A stretch of 11,381 bases of DNA, taken from NCBI GenBank assembly GCA_046545795.1, contig JBKGZD010000087.1:1-11381 (forward strand), written 5' to 3'. The translations under genes were made by a program, and so were the position numbers. This stretch comes from JAGXLC01 sp046545795. GTDB taxonomy: Bacteria; Bacteroidota; Bacteroidia; Bacteroidales; UBA12077. Within the stretch, counting starts at the first letter, position 1. The number at the start of each line of letters is the position of its first letter. Shown here piece after piece: positions 4,191 through 11,381 of the stretch. The notes beneath the pieces were generated by a model that made no database searches, was not told where the DNA came from, and saw only the letters and a program-made list of their open reading frames with translations.

Positions 4191-6692
4191 CTAATCATGA
4201 TTCAAATTTTCTCCTTCTTCCCTCATTTTTTCAAAATTTTGCTCTTCATGATCATCAACTTTCACCTGACTGACAGCTGCTATAGAATCATTATTCCGCA
4301 GGTTAATCAATTTTACACCCTGCGTTGCTCTGCCGGTTGTTCGGATGTCTGATACAGGCACCCGGATAGTTATTCCGGAGCGGTTAATAACCATCAGGTC
4401 GTTTTTATCAGCAACTCCTCTTGCTGCTACTAATTTTCCAGTTTTATCTGTAATATTCAGCGTTTTTACACCTTTCCCTCCCCTGTTGGTTATTCTGTAA
4501 TCATCAATTGAAGAACGCTTGCCATAACCTTTTTCAGAAACCACGAGAATGTCTTCATCATATTTTTCAACGGACACCATTCCAACTACAACATCTTCAA
4601 CTCCGGCTAAAGTTATACCTCTAACACCTGTTGCTAATCTACCCATACTTCTTACTTTAGTTTCATTAAATCTAATGGCTTTCCCTTCTTTTGAAACAAG
4701 TATTATATCGCTTTCTCCATTCGTCAGTTTAGCACCAATTAACCGGTCTCCTTCACGGATATTAATTGCATAAACTCCTTTTTGCCTGGGTCTGCTATAT
4801 GCTTCTAATACTGTCTTCTTTATAATTCCTTTTTTTGTTGCTAATAAAATATAATGATTATTTATATAGTCTGAATCACTCAATGTTTTGACATTTATGT
4901 GAGCCTGTACTTTATCATCGGGCATTATACTAATTAGATTTTGTATAGCCCGTCCTTTTGAATTCCTTGTTCCTTCAGGAATCTCATATACTTTAAGCCA
5001 AAAGCATTTTCCCGATTCAGTAAAAAACAAAATGGTATTATGCATATTGGCAATAAACATATGTTCCAGAAAGTCTTCTTCTCGTGTTGTAGACCCCTTT
5101 GAACCTATTCCACCACGTCCTTGCGTTTTATATTCTGTAAGAGATGTTCGTTTTATATACCCCATATGTGATATTGTAACAACCACATCCTCATCAGCAT
5201 AAAAATCTTCTGGGTTGAAGTCTCCAGCCTCATACTCGATAGCTGTTCTCCTATCGTCTCCATATTGTTCTTTAATTTCTAAAAGCTCGTCTTTAATAAT
5301 CTGCATCCTCAATGACTCCTCAGCTAGAACACGTTTATAATATTCAATCTTTTTCATTAGTTCTGCGTGTTCGTCTTTAACCTTGCCCCTTTCCAATCCG
5401 GTAAGCTTCTGCAGTCTCATCTCCAAAATAGCTTTAGCCTGTACCTCTGTTAGCTCAAACTTTTCTATCAATCCGTTTTTAGCTATTTCCGGAGTCTCAG
5501 AGCCTCGTATCAGACTAATTACTTCATCCAGGTTATCAAGTGCTATGAGTAAACCTTCTAAAATATGAGCTCTTTCTTCTGCTTGTTTCAATTCATATTT
5601 CGTACGCCTGATAACAACTTCATGCCTGTGTTCTACGAACTTTCTTATGAGATCCTGAAGGTTTAATAGTCTTGGTCGGCCATTTACCAAAGCAATATTA
5701 TTAACATTAAAGCTCGTTTGCAACTGAGTGTGTTTATACAGCTTATTTAAAACAATATTTGGTACAGCGTCGCGCTTCAGTTCATATACAATTCGCATTC
5801 CATCCCTGTCCGATTCGTCGTTTACATTAGAAATTCCTTCAATTTTTTTATCATTGACCAGCTCTGCAGTTCTTTTAATTAATTCAGATTTATTGACCTG
5901 ATAAGGTATTTCAGTGACTATAATTTTTTCTTTTCCATTTTGATCCGTCTCTATTTCAGCTTTAGCACGGATATCAATTTTTCCTCTCCCGGTTCTGTAG
6001 GCTTCCCTCACTCCTGTCATACCATATATAATACCACCAGTAGGAAAATCAGGTGCCACAATTGTATCTGCAAGTTGATCAATAGATATCTCTTTATCAT
6101 CTATATATTTAACAATGGCATTAATTGTATCCGTCAGGTTGTGTGGAGGCATATTTGTTGCCATCCCAACAGCAATGCCTGAAGCGCCATTCAGAAGTAG
6201 AATTGGTATTCGTGTAGGGAGAACTGTAGGTTCTTTCAGTGTATCATCAAAATTTAACTGAAAATCAACGGTGTCCTTATCCAAATCTTTAAGAGTTTCA
6301 GCAGAAATTTTCTGCAACCTTGCCTCTGTATACCTCATAGCAGCAGGTCCATCGCCGTCCATCGAACCAAAGTTTCCCTGCCCGTCTACCAATTGATAAC
6401 GTAAAGACCAGTGCTGAGCCATTCTAACCATAGCTTCATAAACAGAAGAATCCCCGTGTGGATGATATTTACCCAGCACCTCCCCTACAATTCTTGCTGA
6501 TTTCTTATAAGGCCTATTGGAATAAAGTCCTAATTCCGACATTCCGAATAAAACTCGTCTCTGAACAGGCTTAAGGCCATCCCGAACATCCGGCAATGCC
6601 CGTGATACTATAACCGACATGGAATAGTCGATATAGGCGGACTTCATTTCTTCTTCAATATTTACTCTAATCATTCTATCTTCTTCAGCCAT
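4191..6692 (-). CDS. gyrA: DNA gyrase subunit A
   Basis: GyrA is the breakage-reunion subunit of the A2B2 enzyme that introduces negative supercoils using ATP hydrolysed by GyrB. The 833-residue product is full length. The N-terminal winged-helix domain contains DYSMSVIVSRALPDVRDGLK (22-41) and GKYHPHGDSSVYEAMVRM (74-91), with the catalytic Tyr121 in MRYTEARL. A coiled-coil and tower region follows, including LEMRLQKLTGLERGK. The C-terminal pinwheel domain opens with the GyrA box QGRGGIG (524-530), which separates gyrase from ParC, and shows repeated blade motifs such as GVRGITL, GGKGVKTLNI and TQGVKLINL. The resistance-determining positions are Ser82 and Glu86 (E. coli 83 and 87), not a known resistance substitution as far as I can tell. 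The acidic tail runs from about DDHEEQNF. The start follows MAEEDRMIRVNIEEE, typical of the family. It is divergent from clpC; gyrB is not in the window. Confidence 0.98.
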   Translation of the reverse strand: MAEEDRMIRVNIEEEMKSAYIDYSMSVIVSRALPDVRDGLKPVQRRVLFGMSELGLYSNRPYKKSARIVGEVLGKYHPHGDSSVYEAMVRMAQHWSLRYQLVDGQGNFGSMDGDGPAAMRYTEARLQKISAETLKDLDKDTVDFQLNFDDTLKEPTVLPTRIPILLLNGASGIAVGMATNMPPHNLTDTINAIVKYIDDKEISIDQLADTIVAPDFPTGGIIYGMTGVREAYRTGRGKIDIRAKAEIETDQNGKEKIIVTEIPYQVNKSELIKRTAELVNDKKIEGISNVNDESDRDGMRIVYELKRDAVPNIVLNKLYKHTQLQTSFNVNNIALVNGRPRLLNLQDLIRKFVEHRHEVVIRRTKYELKQAEERAHILEGLLIALDNLDEVISLIRGSETPEIAKNGLIEKFELTEVQAKAILEMRLQKLTGLERGKVKDEHAELMKKIEYYKRVLAEESLRMQIIKDELLEIKEQYGDDRRTAIEYEAGDFNPEDFYADEDVVVTISHMGYIKRTSLTEYKTQGRGGIGSKGSTTREEDFLEHMFIANMHNTILFFTESGKCFWLKVYEIPEGTRNSKGRAIQNLISIMPDDKVQAHINVKTLSDSDYINNHYILLATKKGIIKKTVLEAYSRPRQKGVYAINIREGDRLIGAKLTNGESDIILVSKEGKAIRFNETKVRSMGRLATGVRGITLAGVEDVVVGMVSVEKYDEDILVVSEKGYGKRSSIDDYRITNRGGKGVKTLNITDKTGKLVAARGVADKNDLMVINRSGITIRVPVSDIRTTGRATQGVKLINLRNNDSIAAVSQVKVDDHEEQNFEKMREEGENLNHD

Positions 6693-6923
6693 AGTCTTAA
6701 ATAATTTAATGCAATAAATTCTTCCCGAAATAAGTTCTCAAAATTACTAAAATAGATTAATTTTTCGTGGCAAACCATTAAAAATATCATGGTTTATTAA
6801 GAGTAATACTATTTAATTGATTAACAACAAAGTGATTTAAAAGTATGTTAAATTCTGTTAACAGTTATTGTAAAAGAAATAAATTATAAACTGAATCAGT
6901 ACATGATTTCAAGAGAGATTTTG

Positions 6924-6931
6924 TATTTTTG
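6924..6931 (+). promoter_or_regulatory. Probable -7 element of the clpC promoter
   Basis: TATTTTTG at 6924-6931, continuing TAAAC, matches TAnnTTTG. No clear TTG is found 19-21 bp upstream, so the -33 box is weak or the gene needs an activator. Transcription from here would start near 6937 and leave a leader of about 110 nt. Confidence 0.5.
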
Positions 6932-6950
6932 TAAACGATTTTATCATAAA

Positions 6951-6977
6951 ATGAACAAGGAATTTAAAAATTTGTAG
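6951..6977 (+). other. Possible 8-codon upstream reading frame in the clpC leader
   Basis: ATG at 6951 begins a short frame, MNKEFKNL, ending at TAG 6975-6977. It lies about 14 nt after the predicted transcription start and 69 nt before the clpC ATG. AATTTG (6969-6974) and CAAATT (6980-6985) can pair, placing the stop codon in the 5-nt loop. No Shine-Dalgarno site precedes it; the upstream bases are A/T-rich. It could be a leader peptide or chance. Confidence 0.25.
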
Positions 6978-7028
6978 AACAAATTAAAGTAAAATCCGTT
7001 TAATGAATCTGTTTTAGATTAAAGAGAA

Positions 7029-7038
7029 AAAGGAGAAG
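7029..7038 (+). promoter_or_regulatory. Strong Shine-Dalgarno site of clpC
   Basis: AAAGGAGAAG ends 8 bp before the clpC ATG at 7047, with the core AGGAG at 7031-7035. It is the only obvious Shine-Dalgarno site in a window where other genes have plain A/T-rich leaders, and it fixes the clpC start. Confidence 0.75.
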
Positions 7039-7046
7039 TTAAATAT

Positions 7047-9617
7047 ATGGACGCAAAATTTTCACAAAGAATAAAAGATGTTCTAACCTTTAGCAAAGAA
7101 GAAGCTATACGGCTTGGAAATGCTTATATTGGCACTGAACACCTTTTATTGGGAATGCTCAGAGAAGGAGAAGGGCTAGCTATTGATATTTTAGAATCTT
7201 TCGAGGTTGATTTGATGAATCTCAGAAAATTAATAGAAGATCGCATCAAAACCGATGATAAAATTGCAACTGAGGCTGAAAATATACCATTATACAAGAC
7301 AGCAGAACGTGCTCTTAAGCTGGTATATCTGGAGGCAAAATCTTTCAACAGCAATACAATAAATACAGGCCATTTGATGCTGGCTATTCTTAAAGATGAA
7401 AATAGTCTTGTCACCCAACTATTGAGCGAGTTTGACATTGACTATGAAGATGTCAGAATTGAAATGGAAACAAAACAAAGAGAAACAGAAGCAAAAGCTG
7501 ATTTTGGCGAAGAAGATGAAGAAATGCCATTTGGTTCTGGCAAAAAAGGGCAACAATCAGAAGGCAAATCAAAATCAGACACACCTGTACTGGATAATTT
7601 CGGATTAGACCTTACAAAAGCAGCAGAAGAAAACGCATTAGACCCCATAGTTGGACGTGACAGAGAAATTGAACGTTTAGCCCAGATACTCAGCAGAAGA
7701 AAAAAGAATAACCCTGTGCTAATAGGTGATCCGGGTGTTGGTAAATCTGCTATTGTTGAAGGTTTGGCCATGCGTATAATCCAGAGGAAGGTATCAAGAG
7801 TTTTATTTGATAAAAGAATTGTTACCTTAGATTTGGCATCTATAGTGGCTGGCACAAAATACCGCGGTCAATTTGAAGAGAGAATGAAAGCCATACTTAA
7901 CGAGCTTTCAAAAAATGAGAATATAATACTTTTCATTGATGAAATTCATACTATTGTTGGCGCTGGTGGAGCCACAGGGTCACTGGATGCAGCCAACATG
8001 CTGAAACCTTCACTGGCGCGTGGGGAAATACAAACGATTGGAGCTACAACGCTCGATGAATACAGGCAACATATTGAAAAAGACGGGGCACTGGAAAGAA
8101 GATTCCAGAAAGTTATGGTTGATCCAACTTCATCTGAAGAAACAATGGAAATTCTAAACAACATTAAGGCCAGATATGAAGACCATCACAATGTGCATTA
8201 TACCCAGGAAGCTCTGAAAGCCTGTGTACATCTTACCCAAAGATATATTAGTGACAGACATTTGCCTGATAAAGCCATTGATGCAATGGACGAAGCAGGT
8301 TCAAGAGTGCATATTTCAAATATAGTTGTCCCTAAAAGAATTGTGGAGCTTGAAAAAGAAATTGAAGAGATAAAACAAAAGAAAATAACTGCTGTAAAGA
8401 ATCAAAATTTTGAGTCAGCAGCCAACCACAGGGACACAGAAAAGAAGATGCTTGCTAAACTTGAAGAAGAAAAAAACAATTGGGAAAAAGAACTCGAAAA
8501 GAATCGCGAAACGGTTTCAGAGGAAGAAGTAGCCCAAGTGGTAGCCATGATGACAGGAGTTCCGGTACAACGAATTGCTGAGGCCGAAGGAACAAGGCTC
8601 ATGAAAATGAATGAAGAACTCAGGCATAACGTTGTTGGACAAGATGAGGCCATTGAAAAAGTTGTTAAATCAATAAGGAGGAACAGAGCAGGATTAAAAG
8701 ACCCAAATAAACCTATTGGCTCATTTATTTTCCTCGGACCAACAGGTGTGGGTAAAACTCAGTTAGCAAAAGTTCTTGCTCAATACCTGTTCGATACTAC
8801 AGACAATCTCATCCGAATGGATATGAGCGAATATATGGAGAAGTTTTCCGTTTCAAGACTTGTTGGGGCTCCTCCAGGATACATAGGATACGAAGAAGGA
8901 GGACAACTTACTGAAAAAGTACGAAGAAAACCATACTCTGTTGTTCTTCTTGATGAGATTGAAAAAGCACACCCTGATGTTTTCCATATTCTCCTGCAAA
9001 TGCTGGATGATGGTCAGTTAACTGATAGTCTTGGAAGGAAAGTTGATTTCAGGAATACAATTATAATTATGACATCAAATATTGGTAGTCGCCAATTGAA
9101 AGACTTTGGAAAAGGCGTTGGTTTTGAAACACAGGCAAAAGCAAAAAGCTCAAATGAGCTGGCAAAAGATGTGATACAAAAGGCTCTTAAGCGCTCCTTT
9201 GCCCCGGAATTTTTAAACAGATTGGATGATATTGTTATCTTCAATTCTCTTACAAAAGAAGATATTCACGAAATAATTGATATTGAACTTCAAGGACTTT
9301 ATGACAGGATTTCCAATCTTGGTTATAAAGTTGAAATTACGAAAGAAGCTAAAGATTATGTTGCAGATAAGGGGTTTGATATACAATTTGGTGCAAGACC
9401 TCTGAAAAGAGCTATCCAAAAATATATTGAAGATCCGATGGCTGAAACTATAATTAAACAAAGTGTTAAGGAAGGTGATTTGCTTAAGGTTGAGTATAAT
9501 AAGAATGAAGATAAAATTGATATTAATGTACAGAAAGCTGGTAAAAGTAAAAAAGAAGTAAAAACTAATGAAGACCAAAATAATGGCAAATTGCCGGATG
9601 AGACACAAAAAAATTAA
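7047..9617 (+). CDS. clpC: ATP-dependent Clp protease ATP-binding subunit ClpC
   Basis: ClpC is a hexameric AAA+ unfoldase that feeds damaged or tagged proteins to the ClpP peptidase in the cytoplasm. The 856-residue product has the full class I layout: an N domain with two Clp repeats (about 1-145, starting FSQRIKDVLTFSKEEA), an acidic linker, the first ATPase domain with Walker A GDPGVGKS (227-234) and Walker B Asp298-Glu299, a short coiled-coil middle domain with a UVR-like motif near NQNFESAANHRD (452-463), and the second ATPase domain with Walker A GPTGVGKT (564-571) and Asp636-Glu637. VGF at 691-693 is the ClpP-docking loop, which excludes ClpB. The tail after about residue 832 is charged and Lys/Asn-rich. 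The regulators ctsR, mcsA and mcsB found beside clpC in Firmicutes are absent here, and so is clpP. It has a strong Shine-Dalgarno site and is followed by a terminator, so it is probably monocistronic. Confidence 0.97.
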   Translation: MDAKFSQRIKDVLTFSKEEAIRLGNAYIGTEHLLLGMLREGEGLAIDILESFEVDLMNLRKLIEDRIKTDDKIATEAENIPLYKTAERALKLVYLEAKSFNSNTINTGHLMLAILKDENSLVTQLLSEFDIDYEDVRIEMETKQRETEAKADFGEEDEEMPFGSGKKGQQSEGKSKSDTPVLDNFGLDLTKAAEENALDPIVGRDREIERLAQILSRRKKNNPVLIGDPGVGKSAIVEGLAMRIIQRKVSRVLFDKRIVTLDLASIVAGTKYRGQFEERMKAILNELSKNENIILFIDEIHTIVGAGGATGSLDAANMLKPSLARGEIQTIGATTLDEYRQHIEKDGALERRFQKVMVDPTSSEETMEILNNIKARYEDHHNVHYTQEALKACVHLTQRYISDRHLPDKAIDAMDEAGSRVHISNIVVPKRIVELEKEIEEIKQKKITAVKNQNFESAANHRDTEKKMLAKLEEEKNNWEKELEKNRETVSEEEVAQVVAMMTGVPVQRIAEAEGTRLMKMNEELRHNVVGQDEAIEKVVKSIRRNRAGLKDPNKPIGSFIFLGPTGVGKTQLAKVLAQYLFDTTDNLIRMDMSEYMEKFSVSRLVGAPPGYIGYEEGGQLTEKVRRKPYSVVLLDEIEKAHPDVFHILLQMLDDGQLTDSLGRKVDFRNTIIIMTSNIGSRQLKDFGKGVGFETQAKAKSSNELAKDVIQKALKRSFAPEFLNRLDDIVIFNSLTKEDIHEIIDIELQGLYDRISNLGYKVEITKEAKDYVADKGFDIQFGARPLKRAIQKYIEDPMAETIIKQSVKEGDLLKVEYNKNEDKIDINVQKAGKSKKEVKTNEDQNNGKLPDETQKN

Positions 9618-9645
9618 ATAAACTTACTTATAGATTTAAATTCAG

Positions 9646-9690
9646 AAAACCCAAATTGAACATTTTTTTTCAATTTGGGTTTTTTATTAT
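9646..9690 (+). terminator. Rho-independent terminator of clpC
   Basis: A perfect 15 bp stem pairs AAAACCCAAATTGAA (9646-9660) with 9669-9683 around an 8-nt loop, and the T-rich right arm continues to 9685. It lies 29 bp after the clpC stop and separates clpC from tpx. Confidence 0.92.
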
Positions 9691-9805
9691 GAATGCAGAC
9701 AATAATTATTAATTATGCGTTTTAACAACTATTTTTAAAGGGGTACATGTGACTCTTACTTAAAAATAAAACAAAAATCATACAAACCTAAAAAAAGAAC
9801 AAAAT

Positions 9806-10321
9806 ATGAAAAGAAATGAAAATAAAGTAACATTTAAAGGTGAACCTATAACCTTATTAGGCAATGAAATTAAGCCAGGTGATCAGGCCCCTGATTTTTC
9901 TGTTATTAACAATGAATTAAAACCTGTCCATTTAAAAGATTTCAATAACAAAGTAAAAGTAATTTCTGTATTCCCATCAATTGATACTGGAGTATGCTCC
10001 AAACAAAATAAGACATTTGATACAGAGGCATCCAAATTAAGTGATGATGTGGTAATTTTAGCTATTTCAAATGATTTGCCCTTCGCCTTGCAAAGATATT
10101 GTGGCGCAGAGGGAATTAGTAATCTTATTACTTTATCCGACCACAAGAATGTGGATTTTGGAACTAAATACGGATTTTTAATTGAAGAATTGAGATTACT
10201 GGCCCGTGGAGTTATCGTGATTGATAAAAATGATAAAGTTGCTTATGTTGAATATGTTTCTGAGATTGGGCATGAACCCGATTATGATTCAGCCCTTGAA
10301 GCAGCACAAAAATTAATATAG
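9806..10321 (+). CDS. tpx: Thiol peroxidase Tpx (atypical 2-Cys peroxiredoxin)
   Basis: Tpx reduces hydrogen peroxide and, preferentially, alkyl hydroperoxides with electrons from thioredoxin. The 171-residue product is close to the usual length. It has a thioredoxin fold with VTFKGEPITLLG at the N-terminus, the peroxidatic motif PSIDTGVCSKQNKTF with Cys64, the resolving Cys99 in RYCGAEGISNLITLSD, and Arg134 in LLARGVIVID, aligning with E. coli Cys61, Cys95 and Arg133. There is no signal peptide, so it acts in the cytoplasm. Start ATG 9806 is preceded by an A-rich leader (AGAACAAAAT) without a Shine-Dalgarno site. No consensus promoter was found in the 9691-9805 spacer; a weak TATTTTTA at 9730-9737 lacks a -33 box. 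It is bracketed by the clpC terminator and a long inverted repeat, so it is probably a single-gene unit. An OxyR-type site could not be recognised. Confidence 0.96.
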   Translation: MKRNENKVTFKGEPITLLGNEIKPGDQAPDFSVINNELKPVHLKDFNNKVKVISVFPSIDTGVCSKQNKTFDTEASKLSDDVVILAISNDLPFALQRYCGAEGISNLITLSDHKNVDFGTKYGFLIEELRLLARGVIVIDKNDKVAYVEYVSEIGHEPDYDSALEAAQKLI

Positions 10322-10339
10322 CAAAAAAACCCGGGTAAC

Positions 10340-10390
10340 ATAAACCATGGCAAAATAACAATTATACATCGTTATTTTGCCATGGTTTAT
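10340..10390. terminator. 20 bp perfect inverted repeat between tpx and rimO, possible two-way terminator
   Basis: Positions 10340-10359 pair perfectly with 10371-10390 around an 11-nt loop; the arms contain CCATGG and AAAATAAC. It begins 18 bp after the tpx stop, between two convergent genes, the usual place for a bidirectional terminator. Against this, no T run follows directly on the plus strand (CTTTGAG), and on the minus strand the T7 run (10328-10322) comes 11 bp late. It may terminate weakly, protect the 3' end of tpx mRNA, or be a remnant of a repeat element. Confidence 0.55.
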
Positions 10391-10479
10391 CTTTGAGTAA
10401 AGGTTAATAGCCAGACAAAATTCCTAAATTATTGCCGCTTAAAAAATAAATGAAAATAATAAAAAAAATCATCTGAATA

Positions 10480-11381
10480 TCAGAGAACCCTTCCAATCAA
10501 ATCGTAGTCAGAGGCCTTTACAACCTTAGCTGAATAAAAATTCCCTTTTTCCAGATTGTTATTATTTTTCGGAATCCTTATTTCATTATCCACTTCAGGA
10601 GCATCTGCCTGTGTTCTTCCATGATAATATTCAGCATCCTCTCTTTCAATAAGCACCTCAAATGATTTACCGACTTTAGCCTGGTTTAATTTCAGTGAGA
10701 TATCTTGTTGCAAACTCATTAGTTCATCCGCTCTTTCTTGCTTTATCTTTTGAGGGATGGAATCTCTGAAATTTTTCTCTGAAAAAGTTCCTTCCTCTTC
10801 GGAATAGGTAAAAACCCCCATTCTGTCAAATTCAATTTCCCGGATAAACTCCCTTAATTCATTAAATTCTTTTTCAGTTTCTCCAGGATGTCCAACCATA
10901 AAAGTAGTACGTAAAGTAATATCAGGTATCTTGCTATTAATAAACTCGATAAGATTGTAAATTGATTTACGATCAATCCCCCGGCGCATATTTCTGAGTA
11001 CTTTATCGTTGATATGTTGCAAAGGGATATCCAGGTAATTGCATATAGAGTTGTTATCCCTCATTATATCCAAAATATCAGAGGGAAAATTGGCTGGATA
11101 CAAGTACAAAAGTCTGATCCAATGTATCTTATCTACTTTTGTTAAATTTTCCAATAAATTCCCGAGAGATTCTTTCCCATATAAATCGACTCCATAATAG
11201 CTCAAATCCTGGGCAATTAAATTCAGCTCTTTAACTCCCAGTTCAGACAAATGAATGCTTTCATTGTATAAATTTTCAATTGTTTTTGACCTGTATTTAC
11301 CTCTTATAAAAGGAATTGAACAAAACGAACATTTCCTGTTACAACCTTCAGCTATTTTCAGATAGGCAGAATAGTCCGGAG
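10480..11381 (-). CDS. rimO: Ribosomal protein S12 methylthiotransferase RimO, N-terminus outside the window
   Basis: RimO is a radical-SAM enzyme that adds a methylthio group to the beta carbon of a conserved Asp in ribosomal protein S12. The frame is open to the window edge and gives about 299 C-terminal residues; the N-terminal domain that binds the second iron-sulfur cluster is missing. Just inside the edge, translated from 11379 downwards, are IAEGCNRKCSFCSIPFIRGKY, carrying the radical-SAM motif CxxxCxxC; then GVKELNLIAQDLSYYGVDLY, LRYLY-like barrel segments, LDIPLQHI, MRRGIDR and FMVGHPGETEKEF. The C-terminal TRAM domain ends with YHGRTQADAPEVDN, a sequence typical of RimO that separates it from MiaB, and stops at TGA 10482-10480. 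A TTG at 11250-11248 (LSELGVKEL) is internal and not the start. It converges on tpx; downstream the minus strand is T-rich and reaches the inverted repeat at 10340-10390. Confidence 0.96.
   Translation of the reverse strand, partial: PDYSAYLKIAEGCNRKCSFCSIPFIRGKYRSKTIENLYNESIHLSELGVKELNLIAQDLSYYGVDLYGKESLGNLLENLTKVDKIHWIRLLYLYPANFPSDILDIMRDNNSICNYLDIPLQHINDKVLRNMRRGIDRKSIYNLIEFINSKIPDITLRTTFMVGHPGETEKEFNELREFIREIEFDRMGVFTYSEEEGTFSEKNFRDSIPQKIKQERADELMSLQQDISLKLNQAKVGKSFEVLIEREDAEYYHGRTQADAPEVDNEIRIPKNNNNLEKGNFYSAKVVKASDYDLIGRVL

Larger units (their letters stand above)
6693..7046. other. Divergent gyrA-clpC intergenic region
   Basis: This 354 bp spacer must hold the promoters of both genes. 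On the gyrA side, minus-strand TAATTTTG (6746-6739) resembles a -7 element about 47 bp before the ATG, but the nearest TTTG (6774-6771) is 24 bp further, too far for a good promoter. Possible operator-like elements are AAACCAT/ATGGTTT (6772-6778, 6789-6795) and the perfect palindrome CTGTTAACAG (6855-6864), flanked by TGTTAA (6846-6851) and TTAACA (6821-6826). The clpC -7 element, an 8-codon reading frame and the Shine-Dalgarno site lie in the right part and are listed separately. I see no RNA gene of a known family here. Confidence 0.6.

Noticed and set aside
4549..6182. Plus-strand frames opposite gyrA
   Set aside because: They are antisense to conserved GyrA coding sequence and show no recognisable domain.
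6739..6774. TTTG and TAATTTTG as a gyrA promoter
   Set aside because: The spacing of 24 bp is too long compared with the usual 19-21 bp, so it is mentioned only within the spacer description.
7124..9608. Several minus-strand frames opposite clpC
   Set aside because: Their Ser-rich, low-complexity products mirror the codon pattern of clpC; none has a family signature or leader.
9730..9737. TATTTTTA as the tpx -7 element
   Set aside because: It lacks the final G of TAnnTTTG and has no TTG at 19-21 bp upstream.
11248..11250. TTG start for rimO giving a 256-residue protein
   Set aside because: The same frame continues upstream to the window edge and encodes the CNRKCSFC radical-SAM motif, so the TTG is an internal Leu codon.
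1..11381. CRISPR arrays, insertion sequences, tRNA or rRNA genes, phage or defence genes
   Set aside because: No regularly spaced repeats, transposase motifs, cloverleaf-like segments or defence domains were found; the gene content is housekeeping.

Overview
This window looks like a core chromosomal segment of a member of the Bacteroidota, probably the Bacteroidales/Marinilabiliales side. The support is the low GC content, A-rich leaders mostly without Shine-Dalgarno sites, promoters of the Bacteroidota sigma type (TTG or TTTG, about 19 bp, TAnnTTTG), and a gene set typical of that phylum: clpC divergent from gyrA, gyrA followed by a TPR lipoprotein, a short cold-shock protein and a small CPxCG zinc-ribbon protein. 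Placement below phylum is inference.

Layout. Positions 1-207 hold the 3' end of a membrane dipeptidase (peptidase M19), followed by a strong hairpin terminator. A 63-residue 4Fe-4S ferredoxin-like gene (316-507, minus) lies upstream of an exported methionine sulfoxide reductase A (697-1320, plus). A shortened DUF763 gene (1280-1924, minus) overlaps the 3' end of msrA. A cold-shock gene with a good promoter (2174-2365, plus) converges on a CPxCG-type protein (2469-2660, minus). The minus strand then carries a TPR lipoprotein (about 2897-4114) with its own promoter, and gyrA (4191-6692). A 354 bp divergent spacer separates gyrA from clpC (7047-9617, plus). After a clean terminator come tpx (9806-10321, plus), a long perfect inverted repeat, and the C-terminal two thirds of rimO (10480-11381, minus, running off the window).

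How the genes relate. Most are independent housekeeping units with their own terminators or promoters; no multi-gene pathway operon is visible. Loose themes are oxidative damage handling (periplasmic MsrA, cytoplasmic Tpx), protein quality control (ClpC, partner of ClpP), translation and RNA handling (RimO, cold-shock protein) and DNA topology (GyrA). None of these groupings is proven by the sequence.

I found no mobile element, CRISPR array, rRNA or tRNA, and nothing that convincingly amounts to an undescribed system. The observations most worth checking are the DUF763 gene whose recognisable homology stops at the msrA stop codon, a promoter that overrules the longest reading frame of the TPR lipoprotein, the 20 bp perfect inverted repeat after tpx, the odd cysteine pattern of the small ferredoxin, and an 8-codon reading frame in the predicted clpC leader.
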